NCBI GenBank assembly: GCA_001567105.1
Contig: LMZR01000039.1
Location: 1-64,000, forward strand
Source of the DNA: Chloroflexi bacterium OLB14
GTDB taxonomy: Bacteria > Chloroflexota > Anaerolineae > Anaerolineales > Villigracilaceae
Length of the DNA: 64,000 nucleotides
Reading direction: 5' to 3'
This document shows, piece by piece, positions 1 to 7,846 of this stretch. The position numbers and the translations under genes were made by a program. A model generated the notes under the pieces. That model had not been told where the DNA came from and ran no database searches. It was given only the letters and a program-made list of their open reading frames with translations. Positions within the stretch are counted from its first letter, which is position 1. Each line of letters starts with the position of its first letter.

Positions 1-18
1 CTTGTCTACTTTTTACTT

Positions 19-690
19 ATGAACAATATCTTCCTTTACGGACCATCTGGCACTGGAAAATCTACCATCGGAAAGATCATTGCCGAGAATCTTAAACTTC
101 CATTCATTGATTTAGATAAAGCCATTGAAAACAAGGCAGGAAAATCAATTTCGGAAATCATAGAATCACAAGGCGAATCTGCTTTTCGTGATTTGGAAAG
201 TATTATATTGAAGGAATCAGTAGGTCACGCTTTGAGCGTGACGCATGTAATCGCTTTAGGTGGTGGCGCGTTATTAAGAGAGGAAAATAAAAACTTTGCC
301 CAAGCAAATGGAAAAATCCTTTTGCTAATGGCTGAGTTAAATACTTTGATTGAAAGGCTCAAAAGTTCAAATAATCGCCCTCTGCTTGCAGGTGACTTAG
401 AAACGAAATTAACTGCCATGCTTGAAAAAAGAAAAGAACATTATGATTCTTTTCCTTTGAAAGTTTATGTGGATAATAAAACTACTCAACAAAATGCTTT
501 GCAAGCCCAAATTGCATTAGGTCGCCATCGTCTTTCGTCAATGGGTGAGTATGATGTGATTGTTGGAGATATTTTGGAGTTAGCCAACTTGTTGGCGAAT
601 TTGCAGGAGCAAGCTCCTGCACTCCATAATTCAATCATCGTCACTGATGAAAATATTGCCAAACTTCATGCCGAAACAATAAAAAATTAA
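19..690 (+). CDS. aroK: Shikimate kinase fused to start of 3-dehydroquinate synthase (AroKB, 5' part)
   Basis: Residues 1-165 are a shikimate kinase: P-loop GPSGTGKST near residue 8, a DLD motif for shikimate/Mg binding, a GGGALL turn and the NNRPLL lid arginine. It phosphorylates shikimate in chorismate synthesis. From about residue 178 (GEYDVIVGD) the frame enters the NAD-binding N-terminus of dehydroquinate synthase and stops at TAA 688-690. The rest of that enzyme follows in the same frame from 691, so this is the 5' part of one bifunctional AroK-AroB gene. Intact, it would span 19-1551. The start follows the last bases of a spacer without a Shine-Dalgarno; TACTTT at 7-12 lies 6 nt before ATG. 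The kinase half should still work; the synthase half is cut. Confidence 0.85.
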   Translation: MNNIFLYGPSGTGKSTIGKIIAENLKLPFIDLDKAIENKAGKSISEIIESQGESAFRDLESIILKESVGHALSVTHVIALGGGALLREENKNFAQANGKILLLMAELNTLIERLKSSNNRPLLAGDLETKLTAMLEKRKEHYDSFPLKVYVDNKTTQQNALQAQIALGRHRLSSMGEYDVIVGDILELANLLANLQEQAPALHNSIIVTDENIAKLHAETIKN

Positions 691-708
691 AATACAAAAA
701 TAGTTGTT

Positions 709-1551
709 GTGCCTGCTGGTGAAGAACATAAAAATTTAGAAACAGTAAATTATTTGTGGAAATCATTTTTAGAGAATGGCTTAGATAGAAAAAGCACGGT
801 CATTGCTTTAGGTGGCGGCGTAATTGGTGATATGACAGGTTTCGCCGCATCAACTTATATGCGTGGCATTGATTGGATTGCTGTGCCAACAACTTTGCTC
901 TCAATGGTAGATGCTTCACTGGGAGGCAAAACAGGTTTTGATTTACCCGAAGGTAAAAATTTAATTGGCGCGTTTCATCCGCCTAAATTAGTTTTAGCAG
1001 ATGTAAATTTTTTGAAAACGTTGCCCGAGCGTGAATTAATCTCTGGCATGGCAGAAGTTGTTAAACATGGCATTATCTCTGACCCTGAATTATTTGAGTT
1101 ATGCAAAAATGGATTAAGTTGGGTCAAAGATAATTTAGAAGCAATTGTCAAACGAGCGATGGCTGTCAAAATTAAAGTCATTGAACAAGACCCGTATGAA
1201 AAAAATATGCGAGCGACATTAAATTTAGGTCACACAGTTGGCCATGCTGTCGAGTTAGTCAGTAAATTTGATTTACGTCACGGCGAAGCAATTGCAATTG
1301 GTATGGCTGTCGAAGCGAAGTATTCTGCTAAAGTTGGGCTGGCAAGTCAAAGCATAGTCGAAGCGATTGAATCAACATTGAAGAAATTAAATCTACCAGT
1401 TGAAATCCCAAATGAAATGTCACACGCAGAAATTATCAAAGCCATGCGAGTTGATAAAAAGAAAAATGCAAAGTCAATTCGTTTTGCTTTGCCCGTTGAA
1501 ATTGGAAAAGTTGAATTGATTGATGTGGATGATTTGGAGGATGTGTTATGA
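709..1551 (+). CDS. aroB: 3-dehydroquinate synthase (AroKB, 3' part after in-frame TAA)
   Basis: This is the catalytic bulk of 3-dehydroquinate synthase (DAHP to dehydroquinate; NAD and a divalent metal). Visible motifs are PAGEEHKN, GGGVIGDMTGF, PTTLLSMVDASLGGKTG and KNLIGAF, then metal ligands in GMAEVVKHG, LNLGHTVGHA and HGEA. It has 280 residues against about 350 for the family. The missing N-terminal strands are encoded just upstream in the same frame, across TAA 688-690. GTG 709 is only the first start codon after that stop; it has no ribosome-binding site and would drop part of the NAD fold. It overlaps aroQ by 4 bp (ATGA). I take it as one gene with 19-690, broken by a nonsense change or a base-call error. 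Confidence 0.85.
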   Translation: MPAGEEHKNLETVNYLWKSFLENGLDRKSTVIALGGGVIGDMTGFAASTYMRGIDWIAVPTTLLSMVDASLGGKTGFDLPEGKNLIGAFHPPKLVLADVNFLKTLPERELISGMAEVVKHGIISDPELFELCKNGLSWVKDNLEAIVKRAMAVKIKVIEQDPYEKNMRATLNLGHTVGHAVELVSKFDLRHGEAIAIGMAVEAKYSAKVGLASQSIVEAIESTLKKLNLPVEIPNEMSHAEIIKAMRVDKKKNAKSIRFALPVEIGKVELIDVDDLEDVL

Positions 1552-1982
1552 AAATTTTAATTTTGCACGGACCAAACTTAAACTTACTCGGCACACGCGA
1601 ACCCGAAGTGTATGGCTCAATGACGTTAGAAAACATCAACGAAAAATTAATTGCCTTGGGTAAAGAATTAAATACCGAAATAAAATGCACGCAATCGAAT
1701 CACGAAGGCGCATTGATTGACGCTTTGCATGATGCGCGAACTTGGGCAAACGGTGTCGTGTTTAATCCTGGCGGTTACACTCACACATCTGTTGCATTGC
1801 GCGATGCAATCTCTGCTATTCAAATTCCTGTTATCGAAGTGCATTTATCAAACGTGTATGCGCGTGAAGAATTTCGGCACACATCTTTTGTTTCAGCAGT
1901 TTGCAAAGGCAAGGTCACTGGTTTTGGTTGGCGTTCATACGAACTCGGCTTGCGTGGTCTCATTGAAATAATACGAAAATAA
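1548..1982 (+). CDS. aroQ: 3-dehydroquinate dehydratase, type II
   Basis: At 144 residues this has the normal type II length and forms a cytosolic dodecamer in the family. It dehydrates 3-dehydroquinate to 3-dehydroshikimate, the step after AroB. Motifs are GPNLNLLGTREP with the catalytic Tyr of VYG, QSNHEGALID, NPGGYTHTSVALRDAI, the EVHLSN histidine and GFGWRSYELGLRGL. The ATG overlaps the aroB stop (ATGA), which suggests translational coupling in an aroKB-aroQ operon. No defect is visible. Confidence 0.95.
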   Translation: MKILILHGPNLNLLGTREPEVYGSMTLENINEKLIALGKELNTEIKCTQSNHEGALIDALHDARTWANGVVFNPGGYTHTSVALRDAISAIQIPVIEVHLSNVYAREEFRHTSFVSAVCKGKVTGFGWRSYELGLRGLIEIIRK

Positions 1983-1991
1983 TGCAAGCGG

Positions 1992-1997
1992 TATAAT
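1992..1997 (+). promoter_or_regulatory. -10 element of a predicted leaderless promoter
   Basis: TATAAT lies exactly 6 nt before the GTG at 2004, and no Shine-Dalgarno is present. Transcription would then begin at or next to the start codon. No -35 at normal spacing is convincing. The same layout recurs elsewhere in the window (for example 52839 and 55152). Confidence 0.5.
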
Positions 1998-2003
1998 CTT
2001 GGC

Positions 2004-3101
2004 GTGACTACAACTTCAACTCGTGATATTGGTTTAGATGTGATAAAAGGTTTAGGCTGTGTGTTGATGGTGATAGCACATTCCAAACTTAAGATGTGGG
2101 ATTATGAAGAATATTTGATTTGGGGTAATTTAGCACCTGCTTTATTTTTTTCTGCTTCTGGTGTAACAGCCACCTTTCAAACAAAAAAGCCTTTGAAAGA
2201 AATGCTTGTTTTATATGGTTTTATTTTTTTGCTTGGCTTAAGCTACAGTGGGTTTTTGCATGATGATTTTTTATCAAATTTTCAATTTGAAATTATTCAA
2301 GTCATTGCTTTAAGTGTGTTAACGATTTATTGTATTGAAAAATATTTTCAACCAAAAACATGGGGTTACCTCTTCCTTGGCATAACTGCTTTTGTTTTAG
2401 ATAAAATAATTTACCCGCTTGGGTTTGAGAAAATTGAAGGAATACTGATTGCACCAGGTGTATTTCCATTTTTACCGTGGCTTTCATTATTCTTTCTAGG
2501 TGTCTTTGCATATCGTATTAAAAACCTTTACAACTTAATTATATTTTTTACCTTATCTATAATTTATTATTCCTTATTTGGTTGGGGAATCCCTGAGGGC
2601 GGTGTTAGTAAACGGCAATTTCTTTTAGATTTTTTTATCCTATCAAGTATGAGTTTGTTTTTTGTCTTTTTTCTTGTACGATCAGTTAAATTTTTACAAA
2701 ATAAAAAACTAAACTGGGTCGTCCTCTTTTTGGGAGAAAATTCTCTTTTATTTTTATATATTCATTATGCTTTCATTAAATTTTTTCGCTTATTTGAAAT
2801 TCAACGAGATGTTGAAATTATTTGGGAACACCCTTGGCTATTTTGGGTTTTGATTTTATTCACTTCAACATTTGCCATGTTATTGATTAAATTTATCTCC
2901 CCTTGGGTTGAAGTTTTATTTCAAAACATATTTACTTGGCTATTTTTGCTCTTATTGGTTTTCATTGCACCATACATCATTACAAAAACTTCATACATCG
3001 GTTACTTTGAATTATTGTTAGGCATCCTGTTTGCAACATATTATTCCAACTTAGGTAAAATTATCAAACGAGAATCTCATGCAAATTATCCCCTCAACTG
3101 A
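2004..3101 (+). CDS. Multi-pass membrane protein, acyltransferase-3/DUF1624-like
   Basis: This 365-residue protein is almost entirely hydrophobic helices, about ten. The N-terminal RDIGLDVIKGL...MVIAHS resembles the R-x-x-x-D...H start of membrane acyltransferases (acyltransferase-3 or the DUF1624/HGSNAT group), where the His in the first helices is catalytic. The C-terminus is short and basic (GKIIKRESHAN). Substrate unknown; transfer of an acyl group onto a surface glycan is only the family expectation. The start is GTG 2004 behind a likely leaderless promoter. Its 3' end overlaps the next gene by 23 bp. Confidence 0.6.
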   Translation: MTTTSTRDIGLDVIKGLGCVLMVIAHSKLKMWDYEEYLIWGNLAPALFFSASGVTATFQTKKPLKEMLVLYGFIFLLGLSYSGFLHDDFLSNFQFEIIQVIALSVLTIYCIEKYFQPKTWGYLFLGITAFVLDKIIYPLGFEKIEGILIAPGVFPFLPWLSLFFLGVFAYRIKNLYNLIIFFTLSIIYYSLFGWGIPEGGVSKRQFLLDFFILSSMSLFFVFFLVRSVKFLQNKKLNWVVLFLGENSLLFLYIHYAFIKFFRLFEIQRDVEIIWEHPWLFWVLILFTSTFAMLLIKFISPWVEVLFQNIFTWLFLLLLVFIAPYIITKTSYIGYFELLLGILFATYYSNLGKIIKRESHANYPLN

Positions 3102-3852
3102 ACCATTCTTTTTTCAAGGCAATCGCACGGGCATTTTGTTAATTCATGGTTTCACTGGCACGCCCAAAGAAATGCGTTACATGGGCGAAGATTTACATAA
3201 ACATGGATTCACTGTTTTAGGAATTCGACTCGCTGGACACGCCACTCAACCTGATGACATGCGCGCCTCTCGCTGGAGCGACTGGACTGCTTCTGTTGAA
3301 GATGGTTTTAATCTACTCTCGAACAGTGTTGACCGAATCTTTTTGGTTGGGCTTTCAATGGGTGGCGCGTTAAGTTTGTTAATGTCCACTAGATTAAATG
3401 TTGCTGGCGTAATTGCGATATCAACGCCATATTCATTGCCAAGAGATCCCTATTTTCCGCTTTGGTTTATTCGTTTATATGGAAAATTGGTTAAATATAT
3501 GTCGAAATCAAATGAGGAGCCTGGCTCATCATGGTTTGATAAAGAATCTTACGCCAAACATATTTCATACCCGCAGAATCCCATAACTTCAATTGCTGAA
3601 TTAAAATTATTACTTTTAGAAATGCAATCCGCTTTGCCAAAAATCAACAAACCTGTTTTGTTGATTCATTCTAAGAGTGATAACTACGTCTTGCCTGAGA
3701 ATATGGAAAAAATTTATAGCGGATTAACAAATACGTCAGATAAAACAAAAATATATGTAACAGAATCAGGTCACGTCGTCACGAGTGATGCGGAACGTCA
3801 GCGCGTGTTTGAATTATCAAGAGAGTTTATCAGGCGTGTCGAAAATCAATAA
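3079..3852 (+). CDS. Alpha/beta hydrolase, carboxylesterase Est30/lipase type
   Basis: This 257-residue alpha/beta hydrolase has the oxyanion segment LLIHGFTGTPKEM, the nucleophile elbow GLSMGG (Ser near residue 94), the acid Asp in HSKSDNYVLPE and the catalytic His in ESGHVVTSD. It matches the carboxylesterase/monoacylglycerol-lipase group that cleaves short-chain esters. There is no signal peptide, so it is cytosolic. The start lies inside the preceding membrane-protein gene. The exact substrate is unknown. Confidence 0.85.
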   Translation: MQIIPSTEPFFFQGNRTGILLIHGFTGTPKEMRYMGEDLHKHGFTVLGIRLAGHATQPDDMRASRWSDWTASVEDGFNLLSNSVDRIFLVGLSMGGALSLLMSTRLNVAGVIAISTPYSLPRDPYFPLWFIRLYGKLVKYMSKSNEEPGSSWFDKESYAKHISYPQNPITSIAELKLLLLEMQSALPKINKPVLLIHSKSDNYVLPENMEKIYSGLTNTSDKTKIYVTESGHVVTSDAERQRVFELSREFIRRVENQ

Positions 3853-3862
3853 AGGAAAAATT

Positions 3863-4501
3863 ATGCTTGAAATTGTTTCATTTACATTAGGTCCTGCTGT
3901 TACAAATGCTTATCTTGTTGCAGACCCTGAAACCAAAGAAGCCGCAGTGATTGACCCTGCTTGGGATGGTCATATCATTTTGGCAGAGGCGCAAAAAAGA
4001 AATTGGAGAATTGGTCACCTTTGGTACACACATGCTCACTTTGACCATATTGGCGGAGCGGCGGCAATTGCTGATTCATTAAATCCATTACCGCATGTTG
4101 CCCTTCATCCCAATGATCACGTTTTATGGCGAGCAGGTGGTGGTGGTGCCGCTTTTGGTTTGAATATTGACCCAGGTCCCGAACCGACAATTGATTTGGT
4201 ACATGGCATGACTCTTAAACTTGGTTCAAATGAATTTGAAGTAAGATTTGCGCCAGGGCACACCAGAGGTCATTGTGTGTTATATATTGCTAAAGAAAAT
4301 ATTTGTTTTTGTGGAGATTTGATTTTCAACGAAAGCGTTGGTCGCACTGATTTCCCAGGTGGAGATTTTTCTGCTTTAGAGAAAAGTATCCGCGAGCAGA
4401 TTTATACTATGCCTGATGAAACGCGATTACTTTCTGGTCACGGACCTGAAACGACAGTAGGACACGAAAAGCAATATAATCCATTTGTGGGATTAAAATA
4501 A
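3863..4501 (+). CDS. MBL-fold metallohydrolase, glyoxalase II-like
   Basis: This 212-residue metallo-beta-lactamase-fold hydrolase has the metal-binding THAHFDHIGG, the next His in APGHTRGHC, the bridging Asp in FCGDLIF and a final His in LSGHGPET. NESVGRTDFPGG is typical of the hydroxyacylglutathione hydrolase-like group that cleaves thioesters. The open frame extends back to 3785, but ATG 3863 gives the natural start MLEIVSFTLGP and has AAAGGAAA just upstream. It follows the hydrolase gene by 10 bp. Substrate unknown. Confidence 0.85.
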   Translation: MLEIVSFTLGPAVTNAYLVADPETKEAAVIDPAWDGHIILAEAQKRNWRIGHLWYTHAHFDHIGGAAAIADSLNPLPHVALHPNDHVLWRAGGGGAAFGLNIDPGPEPTIDLVHGMTLKLGSNEFEVRFAPGHTRGHCVLYIAKENICFCGDLIFNESVGRTDFPGGDFSALEKSIREQIYTMPDETRLLSGHGPETTVGHEKQYNPFVGLK

Positions 4502-4540
4502 ATAAAATTTTGTATATACTATGTTTAGGAGACTAAAAAA

Positions 4541-5645
4541 ATGAGAAATCCAGATGCTCAAAATCAAAAAAACAGTTCTAGTCCAAGGGGTCTTTTTTTC
4601 TATCATCCCTCGGTGGCTAATTGGCTTGATAGTAGGTATTGTCTTAATTGGACTACTTGCTAGCATTAGTAAATCATTTTGGTATTTTGAAGTAATTGAA
4701 AATGATGAAGTTGGAATTAGTATTCAGGCAGGCGAAATTCAAAACGTATTACCGCCAGGTATTGCTTATGACTTTGGCTTATTTGTAGATTTGGTAAAAA
4801 TTAAAACCAGTTCAGTGGCAATTACTGTAGAAGATGCCGAATTGATCACAATTGATAAACAACGAATTGGCTTACAAGTAACAGCAGATGTGTTTCGTCC
4901 ACGTGAAGCCGATATTGTAATTTCTAATTATTCGCGCTACCTTAATATTTATACCAATGATGAATCGCTTGAACAAAGGATGACCGCCTTCACATTACAA
5001 GCCATGAAAGTTTGTGTGGGTGATAAAAAATTTGATGAAGCTGTTATTGGTTCAGGAAGAGATAATCTTCGCGAATGTATTGATGCAGAATTAAGCGCCT
5101 TAGCAGAGCCGCTCGGTCTTGAAGTGCGCAATGTGGCAGTACCCCAAGTGATTATTTCACCAGAAGTGCAAGCCGCCTTAGATGCTATTGTGCAAAGCCG
5201 TTTGGCAACTGAGAAAGCAAAACAAGATGCTGAAAAAGCCAAGCAAGAAGCCACCGCTCAACAAGCAGTAGAAGAAGGACGTATTCGCGTTGAGCAATCT
5301 AAACTTCAAGAAGAAGCTAGGCAACAAGCAGTTCTACAATTGCTAAAGCAAGAGCAACTTAAAGCTGAACTTGCAGTGATTGAGCAAGAAACAGTTAATG
5401 CACAGGCTCAACTTGAACTTACTGTAGCACAACAAGCAGTTGCAAATGAGCAAGCTCTTGTAGATATTGCCAAAGAATTAGCTTTAGCCCAAATGTATTC
5501 TTCACACCCTGAATATGTTGCTTTACAAATTGCCTTAGCAAATGCCAGCGCCATTAAAGATACAGATAAATTTATCTATACGCCTGCAGGAATATTCCCC
5601 AATATTATTGGTAACGGGGTAATGCCTACTTTTGATATAAGGTAA
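4541..5645 (+). CDS. Band 7/SPFH (prohibitin-like) membrane protein, 5' frameshift
   Basis: One N-terminal membrane helix (LIGLIVGIVLIGLL) is followed by an SPFH/band-7 domain (about residues 45-220) and a long Gln/Ala/Glu-rich coiled coil (about 220-320), the usual layout of prohibitin/flotillin-type membrane scaffolds. The uninterrupted frame starts at ATG 4554, which has no ribosome-binding site. ATG 4541 has AGGAG 10 nt upstream and encodes MRNPDAQNQKNSSSPRGLF; it joins the main frame if the T7 run at 4593-4599 is read as T6. I therefore place the start at 4541 with one extra T. A strong terminator follows. Confidence 0.75.
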
Positions 5646-5667
5646 TAAAACAAGCTATACATAAATA

Positions 5668-5702
5668 AAAAGAACGCTGATGACAACCATCAGCGTTCTT
5701 TT
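5668..5702. terminator. Bidirectional intrinsic terminator
   Basis: A 15-bp perfect stem (AAAAGAACGCTGATG / CATCAGCGTTCTTTT) with a 5-nt loop has an A tract on the left and a T tract on the right. It lies between the convergent band-7 gene (+) and receiver-protein gene (-), so it can end both transcripts. Confidence 0.9.
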
Positions 5703-5792
5703 ATATTCAAAAAATATAAGTTAAGAAAAAAATCAATAGCAGAACCAACAATCCGCTCAGCAAGAAGCGGGAAAATGTTTTTTTATTCCACA

Positions 5793-6170
5793 TCAAGGTG
5801 CAGGTACAAAGGCTTCTACCCGCGCCCATAGTTCACGAATATTAATCGGTTTCGACATGTACACATCACAACCTGCAGAGAGTGCTTTTTCGGCATCGCC
5901 TTTCAAAGCGTTGGCAGTAATGGCGATAATGGGTATGTGGCGTAAACTGATTTTTTCACTGACTCGTAAACGCCGAGCAACTTCATAGCCATCAATATCA
6001 GGCAAGTTGATATCTAAAAGAATCAAATCCACTTCATTTGCTTCGGCAGTGCTAACACCACTTATGCCATTCACTGCTTCAATTAGTTTGTAACCACGCG
6101 ATTCAAGTGCGCGTTTAACCAACATCATATTATCTGGGTTATCTTCAATATATAAAATATTATGGCCCAT
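5793..6170 (-). CDS. Single-domain response regulator (CheY/DivK-like)
   Basis: This 125-residue protein is only a receiver domain: acidic pair in YIEDNPDN, phosphoacceptor Asp in LILLDINLPDIDG, Thr/Ser switch in AITANAL and conserved Lys in MSKPINI. With no output domain it would act by protein contact, or as a phosphate carrier for the kinases encoded upstream on the same strand. An AAGGAG precedes ATG 6170. It begins 15 bp after the stop of the threonine synthase-receiver gene and is probably the last gene of the signalling operon. Confidence 0.9.
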   Translation of the reverse strand: MGHNILYIEDNPDNMMLVKRALESRGYKLIEAVNGISGVSTAEANEVDLILLDINLPDIDGYEVARRLRVSEKISLRHIPIIAITANALKGDAEKALSAGCDVYMSKPINIRELWARVEAFVPAP

Positions 6171-6184
6171 AATTATTGTGCTCC

Positions 6185-7841
6185 TTAAGGCTTATTCTTA
6201 TCTTCTATTTTATCTTGAATTACGTTGATAACTTGGTCTACAAATTTTTTGGTGGGCAATGAGCCTTTTTTGATAGACCGCTTCAATTTGACCTTTGAGT
6301 CGGTTCCGCTCTTCGGCTGTTATATCTTTGGCGCTGACTACTACTACTGGGATATCTTTGGTGCGTGGGTCTAATTTTAATTCTTCTACTAACCCAAAGC
6401 CATCAATACCTGGCATGGTTAAATCGCTGACGATTAAATCAGGTAGTTTTTGGCGAGCAATAGATAAACCTTCCCAGCCATCTTTGGCATGGTACATGCG
6501 ATAATTTTTTCTGCTTTCTAGTAACCTGCGAATTAATAAAGCGTCATCATCGTTATCATCTATCAATAATACAGTCGTTGTTGTTTCGTCTAAATTTTCG
6601 AGTGCGGCTTGTAAGCCTTCGCGTGGTGCAGGAGATTGGTCTTTGCTCAAATGCACATCTACAGCCCATTGTTCACCGAGGATGTGTTTTTCAACAGGGA
6701 ATGTGTGCCCTGTGCAATTGATGACGGTGAGTTCATCTTGTTTAATTTTTCCTTGTTTGGATAATTTTTCGAATCCTGCAAAGGCGACAGCGGTTGCTGG
6801 CTCGACAGCCATACCTTCGCTTTTAGCAAGTGATTTCATGGCAGAGTAGGCATCTAAATCGCTTACTGCTTCCATTTCGCCACCAAATTTTTGAATCAAA
6901 TTCCATAAGTAGGTATAAGGTTTGCCTGGGTCTCCAGTGGATAAGATGATAATTCTTGTATCAGGAATTACAGGGGTGGCTACATCTTTGCCTGCTTTGA
7001 AAGCGTTAACCATTGGCGCACAACCTTCGGCTTGGATGATGGCTAGTTTTGGAATTTTATTAATTAATCCCATTGCATACATTTCTTGGAAGCCTTGATA
7101 CACCCCTAATGGACCCATTCCCCCACTGACTGCTTGAATGTACCAATCGGGTGCACGCCAGCCAAGTTGTTCGACAATTTCGTAAGCAATTGTTTTCATA
7201 GATTCACGAGCTGGCACAGAAGTTGCGCCTCTATCTAATAATAAATTTTTTCGTTGTGCAAATTGCGCGGCAATCTGTTTGGTTTGGTCGTAATTTCCGC
7301 TAACGCGAATGACTTCTGCGCCAAATAAGGCGGCTTCTCGTAATTTTTCTTGTGGTACAAGGCTGGTCATAAAGACCCATAGTTTTATACCTGCTCTGGC
7401 ACAGGCGGCGGCGTATGCTACGGCGGCATTTCCTGTAGAAGCAATAACGGCTTCACGAATTCCGTTTTCGTTCATGGCGGCAACTGCTACGGCGGCTTGA
7501 CGATCTTTGAATGAGGCGGTTGGGGAGTAGCGTTCGTCTTTGATGTAAACAGAATCATGCCCAAGGTCAGTAGCGAAGCGATGTGAGAGCCATAATGGAG
7601 TTCCACCAGCAGGGTATAAATTTAGGGCAGATGGATTTTCAAGTGGTAGGATATCTTGGTAACGCCATAGGTTTTGTGGACGGTTGGGTATACCGCGTAA
7701 GATTTCACGTTTGAAAGCAACATAATCATATTTTGCTTCAAGCCACTGTGATTCGCATGTTTGACAAACTGCAGGTTGAAACGGAATGTAGGGTTGTTGG
7801 TTTCCGCATAGGGCGCATTGCAAGGTAATTGGCTTAGACAT
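6185..7841 (-). CDS. Threonine synthase-like PLP enzyme fused to a receiver domain (3' frameshift)
   Basis: Residues 1-35 hold a CxxC...CxxC zinc ribbon. Residues 60-410 are a fold-type II PLP enzyme of the threonine synthase group, with the PLP lysine in TASFKDR, the phosphate loop STGNAAVAYA and QAVSGGMGPLG. Residues 430-540 are a response-regulator receiver (LIDDNDDDA, phospho-Asp in LIVSDLTMPGIDG, Thr/Ser in VVVSAKD). In the raw frame the end is scrambled and stops at 6210. Reading the run at 6266-6271 as five bases instead of six restores QKGSLPTKKFVDQV and a stop at 6185-6187, 15 bp before the next start. Threonine synthase makes Thr from phosphohomoserine; whether this one does, or is a phosphorylation-controlled enzyme or sensor, is open. 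The start lies 5 bp after the kinase gene. Confidence 0.8.
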
Positions 7842-7846
7842 GAAGG

